A stretch of DNA of 64,000 bases from the NCBI GenBank assembly GCA_021432635.1, contig MU270105.1, positions 124,001 to 188,000 of the forward strand. Direction: 5' to 3'. Numbering within the stretch: position 1 is the first letter of the stretch; every line of letters starts with the position of its first letter. Below, piece after piece: positions 42,568 to 52,980 of the stretch. The notes beneath the pieces are model-generated. The model did no database searches, was not told where the DNA came from, and saw nothing but the letters and a program-made list of their open reading frames with translations. A program made the translations under genes and the position numbers. This DNA is from Thozetella sp. PMI_491. Lineage: Eukaryota > Ascomycota > Sordariomycetes > Chaetosphaeriales > Chaetosphaeriaceae.

Positions 42568-44395
42568 TCAAAGATCTTCGGCGCTGAGCTTTCCATCCAG
42601 CCACTCTGTTACGTCTCCCAAGTTGTCCACTGCCTGTATTTCGGCTTTCACATTGAGCATCAGCATCCTTTGAAGCTCACTCACTTGAGTTCTTTCCTGG
42701 AGACCGAGCTGGCTGCAGCTGAGAATTCTCTTCAGCAAATCCACAGCCTTCTTCCGATCGTAGAGCTGGAGCGGTGTGACGCTCTCGATGGGATGCCGAT
42801 CTTGAGTTGGGCCGCCTTGTAGATCGATAGTGAGCAAACTCGTCTGGAGCGCCTGTGAAGGGAAGGGGGAAGGAAGTGTACTAACCGGACGACTCTTTGC
42901 CTAGGAGATCGGTGCTGCGGATTCCGAGCCACCTTAGCCGCGGGATCGTAGCTCTCTCCTCGTGGCCGAATCTCTGGCTCTGGTACTTGTACGTGCGCAT
43001 GATGCCTACTCCGTCGGGGTCGAAGTCGACTAGCGCGAACATGGGCAGGCTTGGTCGAGCGGATTGTAGCATAGCGAGAAAGCGTCGTGTTGCAAGGTCC
43101 GGGTAACCCTTGCCCTATCTCGTACGCGTTAGCCCTGCAAGTGATATATATGCAGTGACGGATTACACCCCAAGACGCATACAGTTACCAGAATGCCGTT
43201 GCCAGCGCTTGATTTCCGGTAATACTCCTCGACAGCCAGTGTTCGAAACGTAGCCTTGGACAAGTTAGTGCGAGGGGGATATTCTTGGCGCCTAAAACTC
43301 ATACATCTTTCTCGACGACAAGAAGCCACTTGGTCTCGCGGAAATCGATCATTTCAACCGAGCGGTCAGAAGGAACCAGCTCCTGCAACGGTCAGTTCGC
43401 CAGGGAAGCACATGGGGCGCGCCGAACCTACTCCAACACGGGACTGGTCACATCGTAACGTCGAGGATGCAGTACCGAATCGATGCATGATGAGTTCAAT
43501 GCTGCCTGCAACAAGACCTTTCGCTGTGGCCACCTTGAAATGTTTAGCCTCTGCACACTTGGTACGTGAGTGGGCTGATGCGAACGATGTTCAAATCTTC
43601 ACGGCCGACGCCGAGAGTGAGAGCAACGTCATCTACCAACACATCGACTGCAGACGCCGTAGCAAACAAATTCTTGTCTTGGTAGTATATATTCCTACGA
43701 AAAATCAGCCTCTGAACCGAGTGGGATATGCATATGAAGCTGTCTTTCACCTCTTCGCGATGAGCTTTCCGGTCAAGACGGCTTGGTGGGCAAGCTCGAG
43801 GACTCGCAGGAAAGAATCTTGCGAAATTAGTACGGCTATTCCGCTATGAAGGGAAGAAGTCCTAGTACCCAGCTTCTTGACATCATGTCGTTTCCCAGAA
43901 GGGAAGGCAATGCCTTTCCCGGCCGTGCTATGAGGGTTCTGCACCTGAGACGAGGACCCCATCCCACTGGTGTGAGACGCCCGTGATCTGGATGACCGGT
44001 AAGGCACATACAGTGGCCCACCGCCGGACGTTAGAGATTCCACAATATGTTGCACAAGGTCCTCGATACGAGAGACGACAACATTCCTCTCAATAACGTC
44101 TCGACGGGGCACGATGGCGATCGAGCTGGAGGGTCTCGTGGGAAGCGCCAGGGCAGCGTCCCAGGCGGCCGAGGACGGGGTCTGCGCTGGTAAAGGCATC
44201 GGTTTGGTAAGACGAACTCTTGAACGACAGTGCAAGCCCTGTCAACATTGTAGAGCCACCTAGGGCAGGGGTAGGTGTTGTCTGGCTCATCCAGCCGTTG
44301 TCATCATGGAGTGGCTGGGAGAGATTCGCGGAAGAAGAGGCAGCTCTAGAGCCAAGGGATGAAGCCGTCCCAGCTCCCACGGCAAGTACGTCCAT
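42568..44395 (-). CDS. SPO11: Meiotic recombination protein SPO11 (topo VI A-type)
   Basis: Multi-exon gene. The first exon starts at 44395; a second block (about 44190-43760) leads across short introns to the catalytic helix region FRRNIYYQDKNLF, where one of the two Tyr attacks DNA, then AVDVLVDDVALTLGV and KGLVAGSIELI. Next come EMIDFRETKWLLVVEKD and TFRTLAVEEYY. The TOPRIM metal site has that Glu and LVDFDPDGVGI, followed by TYKYQSQRFGHEE. The last exon ends MLMLNVKAEIQAVDNLG, a known C-terminal signature. Four internal introns join cleanly (for example NI-VATAKG, VEKD-ATF, ILVT-GKGYPD). The last intron (about 42849-42886) does not join in phase with the best GT donor, so either splicing differs or there is a frameshift. 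It makes the double-strand breaks that start meiotic crossing-over. Confidence 0.85.
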
Positions 44396-44890
44396 CTCAC
44401 CTAGGTAGTTATATTAGTGATAGCTCCTTCCATCCTTCATCTTGCACGGTGCGGGGAGGTTCGGTCACTGTGTCGATCATAATCGCCAGAGCTTGGGCGG
44501 CCCCACTGGTACCTGAAGCTTGTCTTGGCGCAGTGTACTTTCTTTCTGTGCTTGCGCGGCACGGTTCTGGAAAGATCACCTATTGTGGGCGTTGGCCAGC
44601 GCGCCGAGGTCTAATTGCATAGGCAAAATGGTGTGCAATGAAGCTTACAGTGGGCTGATTGGCCAATTCCGAAGCTTTTCCGAATACCCTGTTACATAGC
44701 TAGGCAAGTCTGCTGGTCAAGGTTCACGAGCTGCAACCCCTGCGTTCGGGTGCCGAGAAGCGCGATCGGCCGAGGAGAGGCAATCTAAGGCGCCCCCCGT
44801 TTGAACATCGATCACCCGAATTGCACCTTCCTCCACACCTCGTCGACTGAACACCCGCGGTCCAAGTCACATTGCAAACGCCAGGTCAAA
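44396..44890. promoter_or_regulatory. Divergent spacer between SPO11 and ERG7
   Basis: 495 bp between two divergent start codons hold both promoters. TTGGCCAATTCC near 44660 contains a CCAAT-type box (ATTGGCCAAT palindrome). Confidence 0.4.
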
Positions 44891-47317
44891 ATGGGCAGGA
44901 AATCCATTGCAAACGGTGCAAACGGGATCGAGAAGGTCGAAAAGGCGGAGGCGGTCAATGGGGGAAGTGTTAGGGTTACACGGAGCAGCACGAGGAGAAA
45001 GCAAGTCGTCGAGGAGCAGGACGACGCCGAGCGCTCCCCAAAGAGAGCTAAGGTTGCGGATAGCACCGATCATTCGCGCTGGCGCATGCGCGACGATCAA
45101 GGTCGCTTGTCGTGGCACTACCTCGAGGCGGACGAGCAGCTCAAGGAATGGCCGCAGAGCTATGCCGACAAGTACTACCTAGGCTTGCCTCTGGTAAGTG
45201 ATGGCTGCCGCGACCTTTTCCGTGCTTCCCGGATGGCTAACCACTCATTTATGCAGGGACTGCCTGACCTCCCTCCGCCGAAAAACCCTCTCGATACGGT
45301 CCGCAACGGTCTCTCCTTCTTCGAGAAGCTTCAGCTCCCCTCCGGCACCTGGGGCTGCGAGTATGGCGGGCCCATGTTTCTACTGCCCGGCGTCGTCATC
45401 TCTTGGTACGTCACCAAGACGCCGATCCCGTGGTACTATGCGACGGAGATCAAGAACTACCTATTCGCCCGCGCGCATCCCGAAGATGGCGGCTGGGGTC
45501 TGCACATCGAAGGAGAGTCATCGGTCCTCGGCATCGTCCTCAACTACACAACTCTTCGGCTGGTGGGCGTAGAGGCTGAACACCCCAAGATGGTAAAAGC
45601 CCGGGCTACTCTACACAAGCTTGGTGGTGCTACCCATGGGCCGCACTGGGCCAAGTTCTGGCTCTGCGTGCTGGGGGTTGCCAAGTATGATATCTGCAAC
45701 CCAGCCCCGCCAGAGCTCTGGTTGCTTCCCGACTGGGTCCCGATTGCGCCCTGGAGATGGTGGATTCACATGCGTATGGTGTTCCTGGCAATGGGGTACC
45801 TGTGGTCGAAGCGCTGGCAGGCGGAGGAGACGGAGACGATCCGCTCCCTACGGCAGGAGCTGTTCGTTGAAGACTGGGCTAAGATCGACTGGGCCAGCAA
45901 CCGAAACACCATCGCGAACATCGACAACTACTACCCCAAGTCGTGGGTTCTAAACACCGTGAACTTTCTGCTGGTTAACGTCTGGAACCCCTACCTACGG
46001 ACCAAGAGCCTGGCCAAGTGGGCCGAGGACTGGGCCTCGCAGCTGATTGACATGGAGGACAAGAATACGGATTTCTCCGACCTGGCACCCGTGAATGCCG
46101 CCATGAACTTGGTGTGCTGTTACGTGCGAGACGGGCCGGACTCTTACTCGGTCCGCCGCCACCGTGAGCGGACGGAAGAGTCACTATGGGTCAAAGACGA
46201 GGGCTTGTTGTGCAATGGAACCAATGGTGTGCAGTGCTGGGACACGTCTTTCGCCATCCAGGCGGTCATGGACGCCGGCTTGACAGAAGATCCACGCTGG
46301 CGGCCGATGCTGTTGAACGCCCTCAAGTTTCTCGACGACCAGCAGATCCGAGAAAATGTTGAGGACCAGGCCAAGTGCTACCGCCAGCAGCGCAAGGGCG
46401 GCTGGGCCTTCAGCAACAAGGACCAAGGTTATGCCGTCAGCGACTGCGTGTCTGAGGCGCTGAAGTCGGTCATCATCCTCCAGAAGACACCTGGTTTCCC
46501 TACTATGATCGATGACCAGCGTATCTTCGACGCCGTCGATACCTTGCTCACTTACCAGAACGCCTCTGGGGGCTGCTCGTCCTACGAGCCCCCTAGGGCT
46601 GGCGAGTGGATGGAGGCGTTGAACGCCGCCGAGGTGTTTGGAAATATCATGGTCGAGTACGAATACCCGGAATGCACGACGGCCGTGGTCACAGCCTTAT
46701 CGCTCTTCCGCAAGCACTGGCCTGAGTACCGGGCGGAGCGGATCGATACCTTCATCAGCCGCGCCGTCAAGTGGATCAAGACCGCCCAGAAACCGCACGG
46801 CGGTTGGTATGGCAGTTGGGGCATCTGCTTCACCTACGCCAGCATGTTCGCTCTCGAAAGTCTGGCTTCGATTGGCGAGACATACAAGACGAGCAGTTCC
46901 TCCAAGCGCGGCTGCGACTTCCTCCTCTCGAAGCAGCGGGAAGACGGAGGATGGTCCGAGAGCTACAAGGCAAGTCTCTTCTCCGGCTAGCACTAGGGGA
47001 CGCAACTAACCTCGTGAATCATATAGGCATGCGAGACGGGCGAATATGTCGAGCATCCCACCGGCTCGCAGGTTGTCATGACCGCCTGGGCGCTGATCGG
47101 CCTCATGAACGCCGAGTACCCAGAGATTGAGCCGATCAGGAAGGGGATCAAGCTCCTGATGGAGCGGCAACAACCCAACGGCGAGTGGCTTCAGGAGGCC
47201 ATCGAAGGCGTCTTCAACAAGAGCTGCATGATCTCGTACCCGAACTACAAGTTCATTTTCCCGATGAAGGCCCTGGGCATGTTTGCGATGAAGTATCCCG
47301 ATGAGACGGTGCTCTAG
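44891..47317 (+). CDS. ERG7: Oxidosqualene:lanosterol cyclase
   Basis: Three exons, 44891-45193, 45257-46969 and 47027-47317, 768 residues. Intron 2 uses a GC donor (AAG|GCAAGT) and joins SYKACETGEYVEHP. Hallmarks: LPSGTWGCEYGGPMFLLPG, FARAHPEDGGWGLHIEGESSVLG, HGPHWAKFWLCVLG, several QW motifs (GGWAFS, GGWYGSWG, DGGWSESYK) and the catalytic Asp (about 497) in SDCVSEALKS. The canonical motif is DCTAE; here Thr-Ala is Val-Ser. The N-terminal about 60 residues are a basic, low-complexity extension (SSTRRKQ, SPKRAK) not needed for catalysis. It cyclises 2,3-oxidosqualene to lanosterol at the ER or lipid droplets in ergosterol synthesis. A non-lanosterol product cannot be excluded if a paralogue exists elsewhere. 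Confidence 0.9.
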
Positions 47318-47939
47318 TTGCGCCGACGGACATGGCCTATGATTTTTGGATGATGCATGATGAATAATAATATAATAGTAATGCACCGAGAAAAGCACTG
47401 AGAGGTTGGCAGGCGCAGGTGGTTAAAAAAAGAAGCGGGAAGAATAAAAGTTTGTGACTGAATCTATAAACCCTGGTGTCTATAGGCAAGGGACTGTTGT
47501 GGCACTGTATGCAGTACAGTGCAGCGCTGAGGTAGCTATCGCCGTAGCCTAGACCTCGAGAGTTACCCCGCCATGGCCCCTGCCCCACGCCATGGATGCC
47601 TTGTCTGCACCCAAATGAAGAAGGCGGTGTGAAGGGCTATACCGATTTCCCGCCTAGTATTTAAGCTAAGGTACGAGCTCAGGCAACATCGGCCCCGCCA
47701 ACCGGGAAGGCAGACAAACAATCAGCATCCAAATTCGCTCTTGAGTACGTTTCCCTTCGTTGGGAATAACCTCTTTAGTGCAAAATCTGGGCGCGGCCTT
47801 CGTCATCTATTTCCAATCTGACCGTTTCCCATACTCACAGGCGGCCTCCATACGGACACGAAGCTCGATAACCCGAGAGACCAGACCTCGCCCCCCCTCC
47901 ATTTTTTCCCCAATACCTCGACCCGAGAATCACTTCACG
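47318..47939. other. Intergenic, ERG7 3' flank and SGT1 promoter
   Basis: 622 bp. GATGAATAATAATATAATAGTAATG after the ERG7 stop looks like a polyadenylation region. No other feature. Confidence 0.5.
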
Positions 47940-49428
47940 ATGGCGGACGTCACAGCCGGCCAGAGGGGCTTGGAGGCTGTGCGCAACAAGCAGTATGCCG
48001 CCGCCATTCCCCTGCTAGACAAAGCGCTCGAGTCATCTTCATCACCTACATGGCTTCTTGCCCGAGCGCAGGCACACCAGATGCTCAAGAACTACGACCT
48101 TGCCCTGCAGGACTGCGAGCTCGCATATCACACGGCAGCCGAGCGAGGCTCCGGAAACTCGCGCAAGCTGATGATCGATGCTCAATACCGGCGTGCCACC
48201 ATCTTCTTCAAGATGGGCCGCTATGCCGACTCCGATTGCTGCGCCAAGTGGAGCATGCTCCTCGCCGAGGGCCGCCCAGCCCGGGAGCAGGACGGCGTGG
48301 AAAAGAAGGTCGACGAGAATGGATTTTACACGGTGACGTCGACAGAGGCAATCGCAGACAAGGAAGGCCAACCGGGCGGCAGCGGTGGAAACAGCCTTGC
48401 AGCAATGGCTAGCCTCTCGTCCGCCTCGGAGAAGAAGGACACAGGCTACACGGCCGACTGGAACCGGGCTTATGCTTGGAGAAGTCAGGCTCTAGGAGCC
48501 CTCGAGCGGCTCCCTGCGGATGCGCCCGGCCGCAAAGTAACGGTGCAGAAATTCCCGCCGAGGCGTGAGCAGCGCAAGACCAACGCAGTCGTGGTCGAGG
48601 AGGACAGTGACTTGGAGGAAACTGCCGCGCCTGCTGCGAAGCCAGCGCCACCCCAACGCTCCGACGGTCCCGTTCCCGAGGAGAGGTTGAAGTTGCGCGC
48701 TGATTTCTACCAATCCACCCAGGCCGTGACTATTAGCCTGTTCGTCAAGGATGCAAAGAAGGACCTTTTGAAGGTCGAGCTTGGTCCGAAAGAGGTACGT
48801 GGCGGCATCCCTGGCATGTGCAGTTTCTGGAAATGCTAACTACGCCTAGGTTACCATCGGGCCCATCCCTCGGGATGCTGCACCCTACCTCGGGCCAGAG
48901 GATCGCGAGTCGTACTCGACGATTCAGCTGCCCGAAGATATCAACCCATCTACCTCCCGCTACTCCGTTACGCCGCGTAAGATCGAACTGGTTCTTCAGA
49001 AACTCACTCCGGGTACCAAATGGGCAACCTGGGGGAAAGAGGTCATCGGTCGCTCAGCAGAGCCATCTTCTAGCGAGAAAACAACTGTTGCAGCACCGAC
49101 CACCGACGCTCCGGCGGCAGCCAAGCCGTCTACCAGCACCAAGACAGCACCAAGCGCGGCTGCTGCACCCGCCTATCCGACTAGCAGCAAGTCTGGCCCC
49201 AAGAATTGGGACAAGCTGGGCGATGCGGAGGAAGACGACGAGGCCAAGGAGGATGTGAATTACTTTTTCAAGAAGCTTTATTCGGGAGCGTCGCCAGAAC
49301 AGCAACGTGCGATGATGAAAAGCTTCACCGAGAGCAACGGCACCTCGCTGAGTACCGACTGGAACGACGTAAAGGATCGCACAGTTAAGACGCTACCCCC
49401 GGATGGTGTTGAGGAGAAAAAGTGGTAG
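47940..49428 (+). CDS. SGT1: SGT1-type co-chaperone (TPR-CS-SGS)
   Basis: Two exons, 47940-48794 and 48850-49428, 477 residues. The start ATG follows a long leader with upstream in-frame codons back to 47760, but family alignment begins at MADVTAGQRGLEAVR. Order: TPR repeats (about 1-130; NKQYAAAIPLLDKAL, LARAQAHQMLKNYDLALQDCELAY, AQYRRATIFFKMGRYADSD), an acidic linker, a CS domain (about 225-330; LRADFYQSTQAVTISLFVKD..., RKIELVLQKLTPGTKWATWGK) and an SGS domain (about 390-477; GPKNWDKLGDAEEDD, VNYFFKKLYSGASPEQQRAMMKSFTESNGTSLSTDW). SGT1 bridges Hsp90 to SCF ubiquitin ligases and kinetochores and, in plants, to NLR receptors. Essential in yeast. Confidence 0.92.
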
Positions 49429-49709
49429 ATTGCTCCCCCAAACCTGTAATATCGTGAGAAGGAATCGTTACTGTGCATAAGCGTGCCTTGGGGCGGAAAA
49501 ACAGAGAATGACTTCAATGACACTATATTTCCAGCTGGAATCCACCCCCATATGTGTATGTGATGAGAATGTCTAGCAACCTAGGGTAGGTATCATCATG
49601 TCTTTATGGTAGTGCCGCGCACACTGCGCCAACCGGCGCAGCCTAGGGTTTAGTTAAGATGCTTTCATATTAGGGTATCGTTGTCTACGTGTCGGTTCTA
49701 CCATCTAAT

Positions 49710-51244
49710 CTATTTGGACTTGCCACCCTTGGGTGAATCCATTTCCACCACGCTCATATCCACGCGAACCTTGAACCGCTTCCCTCTCCAGTTGACCGTC
49801 GTACCCATTAATACGGCCGTAGTCCAGATGGGCAGGGCGAGCACCTCCCGTCCTATCCACGAATACAACCACTGTCCGAAGGGCCGCGTCATGGGACCGC
49901 CAGGACGCTCTGTTCCACGCGCAAAGGCGGGCATGTCGACGTCCGCCTCGACACTCTGGCAAGCGTGTATCTTGTTGAACACCCACCGGTCCACCAGCAT
50001 CCACGTCGTCACAGCAGACACCCAAATCAGGGCCATGCTGCTCCAGGTCTGGCTCACACCGAGCGTATCGTGGAACCACGAGAGCGTGGTCAAGCCGAAC
50101 GACAAGTAGAGCGAGCAAAGTAAGGACTCTACGCCGGGTTCGACGAGTGTGGCAAGGAGGACGGTGTACTTGCGCACCCGAAGCCATCGCACACGCCGGG
50201 CAATGTATTCCCCAGTAGACATATCTGAAATGGGCTGGATGGCCAGGTCTCCTGCCACGAGGCCATGGTTTCGGTGTCCCGGGACTCGGGACCGCCAGAG
50301 CAGGTCGCCGATGAGGTGGTCCTCACAGATGTATGACGAGAAGAAGTCGATTCCGCGCCGGCGGGAGGCATCCGCTGCCGTCAAGATCGGGTTCTGGCTC
50401 GGGTCGGTCATGCGGTCCAGGTGCTCCCGGCGGAACATGTTGCTCTTGCCCACGATGCACGGCGCGATCCCTACCGTGTTGATAGCGCTGTAGAACTTGG
50501 CATGCGTGGTAGCCATGAACATCTCGTCGAGCCGGCCGCCCTCGTTCCCGCTCGTCGGCCCAGTCGGCGCTGTGGCGTCGGTGTCGACCACCAAAGGGAG
50601 CTGGTGAACGAATTTGTAGGGCTTCACCCTGCGGCCGCCTGGTTGGAATCCATATAGCTTGTCCACCATGCGCCCAGCAACGCCCTTAGAGACCCAGACG
50701 TTGCAGTCTATGATCCAGATGACCTCGCCTTTGGCTTCGCGATACGCTCGGCTCATGTTCCGGATCTTGGGGTTGGGTCCGAGGTTGTCGACGTTGCCTT
50801 GCGGCCCGTGGAGCAGCGGGTCTTCCTCCTCGATCATGATTTTGGCATCGAAGGCAGGAAAGTCGGAGACGACCTTCTTCAGCGTCGGGTATGCCGGGTC
50901 CGAGGTCGACGGCACGCACAGGTAGATGGTCAGCTTGTGGCGCGGATAGCTCTGCCGGAAGGTCGAGGCGAGGCAATCGTAAAGCCCCTTGTCCAAGCCC
51001 TTCACCGGACGGATGACGGTGATATGCGGGACCTCATCGTCGGGCAGCCGGGGGGACACCGGGTCGGGCGGAGGCGCCGAATGGGATCGAAATCTACGGA
51101 GGTGCAGCGCGTTAGTCCATCGGCGGCGGTCAAGGCGGAAGGGTGGGCGGCTTGCAGTTTGAGGATGCCAATGAACTGCACGACAGCGACCTGGAAACTC
51201 CAGTAGGTGCAAGCCAAGGCCAAGCCTTGGATGATCATGGACAT
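49710..51244 (-). CDS. Ceramide glucosyltransferase (GT21)
   Basis: Two exons, 51156-51244 and 49710-51093, 490 residues. The intron appears to use a GC donor (CT|GCAAGC); no GT donor before its acceptor keeps the frame. Exon 1 gives the N-terminal membrane helix (MSMIIQGLALACTYWSFQVAVVQFIGI). Markers: HITVIRPVKGLDKGLYDCLAS, DCNVWV (D2 region), NMFRREHLDR, ICEDHLIGD (D3) and RRVRWLRVRK (QxxRW variant), then three hydrophobic segments near the C-terminus (SLLCSLYLSFGLTTLSW, MALIWVSAVTTWMLV, VLALPIWTTAVLMG). It transfers glucose from UDP-glucose to ceramide in the Golgi/ER membrane, making glucosylceramide, important for fungal hyphal growth and defensin sensitivity. Confidence 0.9.
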
Positions 51245-52980
51245 CGCAACGCAAGGCGCGCCGGGGGGGGCCGAGCAGACAGGAGGGCAACAGGGACAGA
51301 AAAATGCAACACACTTGACGCCCAGGGTTGACCACGCGCGTGACCACAGTCAAGACCCACCTCGGCTTGCGCCTTCGGGTCTGCAGCAGGAGGGCCGTCG
51401 AGAAAGGGATTATGATGAGATACGGCCGTCGTGCAGCGAGAGCGGTAGGAGTGAGGTTCCGGCGTAAACCATGATGCGACGTGTCCGACCAAGTGGCCCT
51501 CGGAAAGCTCGAGCACTTCGAGACCTCGTGGGTGTTGGCCTCGGGGTAGCGCTCGGAGCCCGCGCGCCTGTCAGCGATGTGCGAAAAGCGGCCCCAGGGT
51601 CGGTAGCAGCCGCCTAGACAGCCGGTACAGGGGTCGAACTTCGGTGCCTTCCGCCCATAAGGGCAAAGCTGGGCTTACGTAGGCGGCACGACCACTAAGC
51701 TGCCTCCACTCTGTCAATGCCTTGCACCCGGAAAAAAAAAAAATTGGAGTGGGGCTGGTCGATGGAAATTTCTACCTTTCGGTCGAGCGAAAGTTTTCTA
51801 GTTTCAACTTCCTCAATGCCCGAGGTTGTGCGCGACACCACCCTCGGTGCAGCCGCGCACGCAGTGATGGCGTCTCCCCACGCCTTTCATTCTGATGAGG
51901 CTACTAACGGGAGCCGTTCCGTTACTATGCACTAAATGTAAGCGATCCTTGTCCTCGTGCGCGCCCGCTCCTTTTCCCGATGCTTCGACATCCCCAACCT
52001 CCCTGATGACAACTTTGTACGGCTAGAGACCGATTCAGTTCAATCTCGATGATGGCCAATCTTAATAGACTACAACGGTATCTGAAAGAGCTGTTGACCA
52101 GTTGAATTTTTGACCAACTCTGGTGTCGACTTGAGACTAACCGTCTTCTCCCCCAGGTACCTTCGACAGTCTCCCAAGTGTCTGCGATAGGCAGCTGTAG
52201 TTCCCCGCTGCCACGGCTTGACGCACTTCTCCGTGTGAATATACTGGAATTCACCTGGGCTCAGTCAAACAGAGCAGGGAATTCCCGAATGCTATCTATC
52301 GTATGGGTTAGAACAACTTGAACATCCCAGATCCAGGAGGCCCAGAATGCGACCAGCGCCGCACTGCACTGTACCCATTGTCGTAATTGTGGGCTGTCGT
52401 CTCACAATGCGGTTGGATACTTAGTTGTTCTCGCCCCGAAAACTAAACTCGGAGTTCGAGTGCAGGTCTTCCGCAATGCGTTGTGAAGAGTCCCTGCCAC
52501 CCGCCTCATCTCCATTTATGGGGACCAACGGAGTGCTCACAGCTCATTCTCGCCGTGGCGCATACGGGCAAGCGCCCTATCCCTTGACTCTGGCTTTGGA
52601 TATCCCTTCTCTGTATATAAATATGTAATACCAGAGCGAGATTCCTAGAAACGGAACCTTGGCATGGTGGTGGATACAGTGCTATAGAGCAGCCAAGAGG
52701 AACGCAGAGTAAGCACTGTACCGGTGTATTCCTCGAACACTAGCAAAGCTCTAGTATTTCGTTATGGTCAAAATGGAATGCGAATGACTAGGTCGAATAT
52801 AGCTTAGAACCTTGATAGCTGTACAGAAGTTCCCTACGACCTGCTGTTCTGGGCACATAAGCGGACCGATGTTGCACAGTATGTAAAAGTATCTTTTAAC
52901 CCGCTGAGAGCTGGCTGATCAAGCTTCAACCCCTCATCCGACCTCACTTCGTGGCTCACCACAGTCCTGTCCACGCCACC
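51245..52980. other. Intergenic, no gene seen
   Basis: 1.7 kb. Contains an A-tract at 51732-51743, and on the minus strand a tRNA-like pair of A-box and B-box motifs (about 51628-51712) whose acceptor stem does not close. GCCGCCTA and TAGGCGGC (about 51614 and 51685) form an 8-bp stem. No coding gene recognised. Confidence 0.5.

Noticed and set aside
51614-51715. tRNA gene on the minus strand
   Set aside because: A-box-like CAGCTTAGTGG and B-box-like GTTCGACCCC are present, but T-stem and acceptor stem do not pair and no clear anticodon loop forms.
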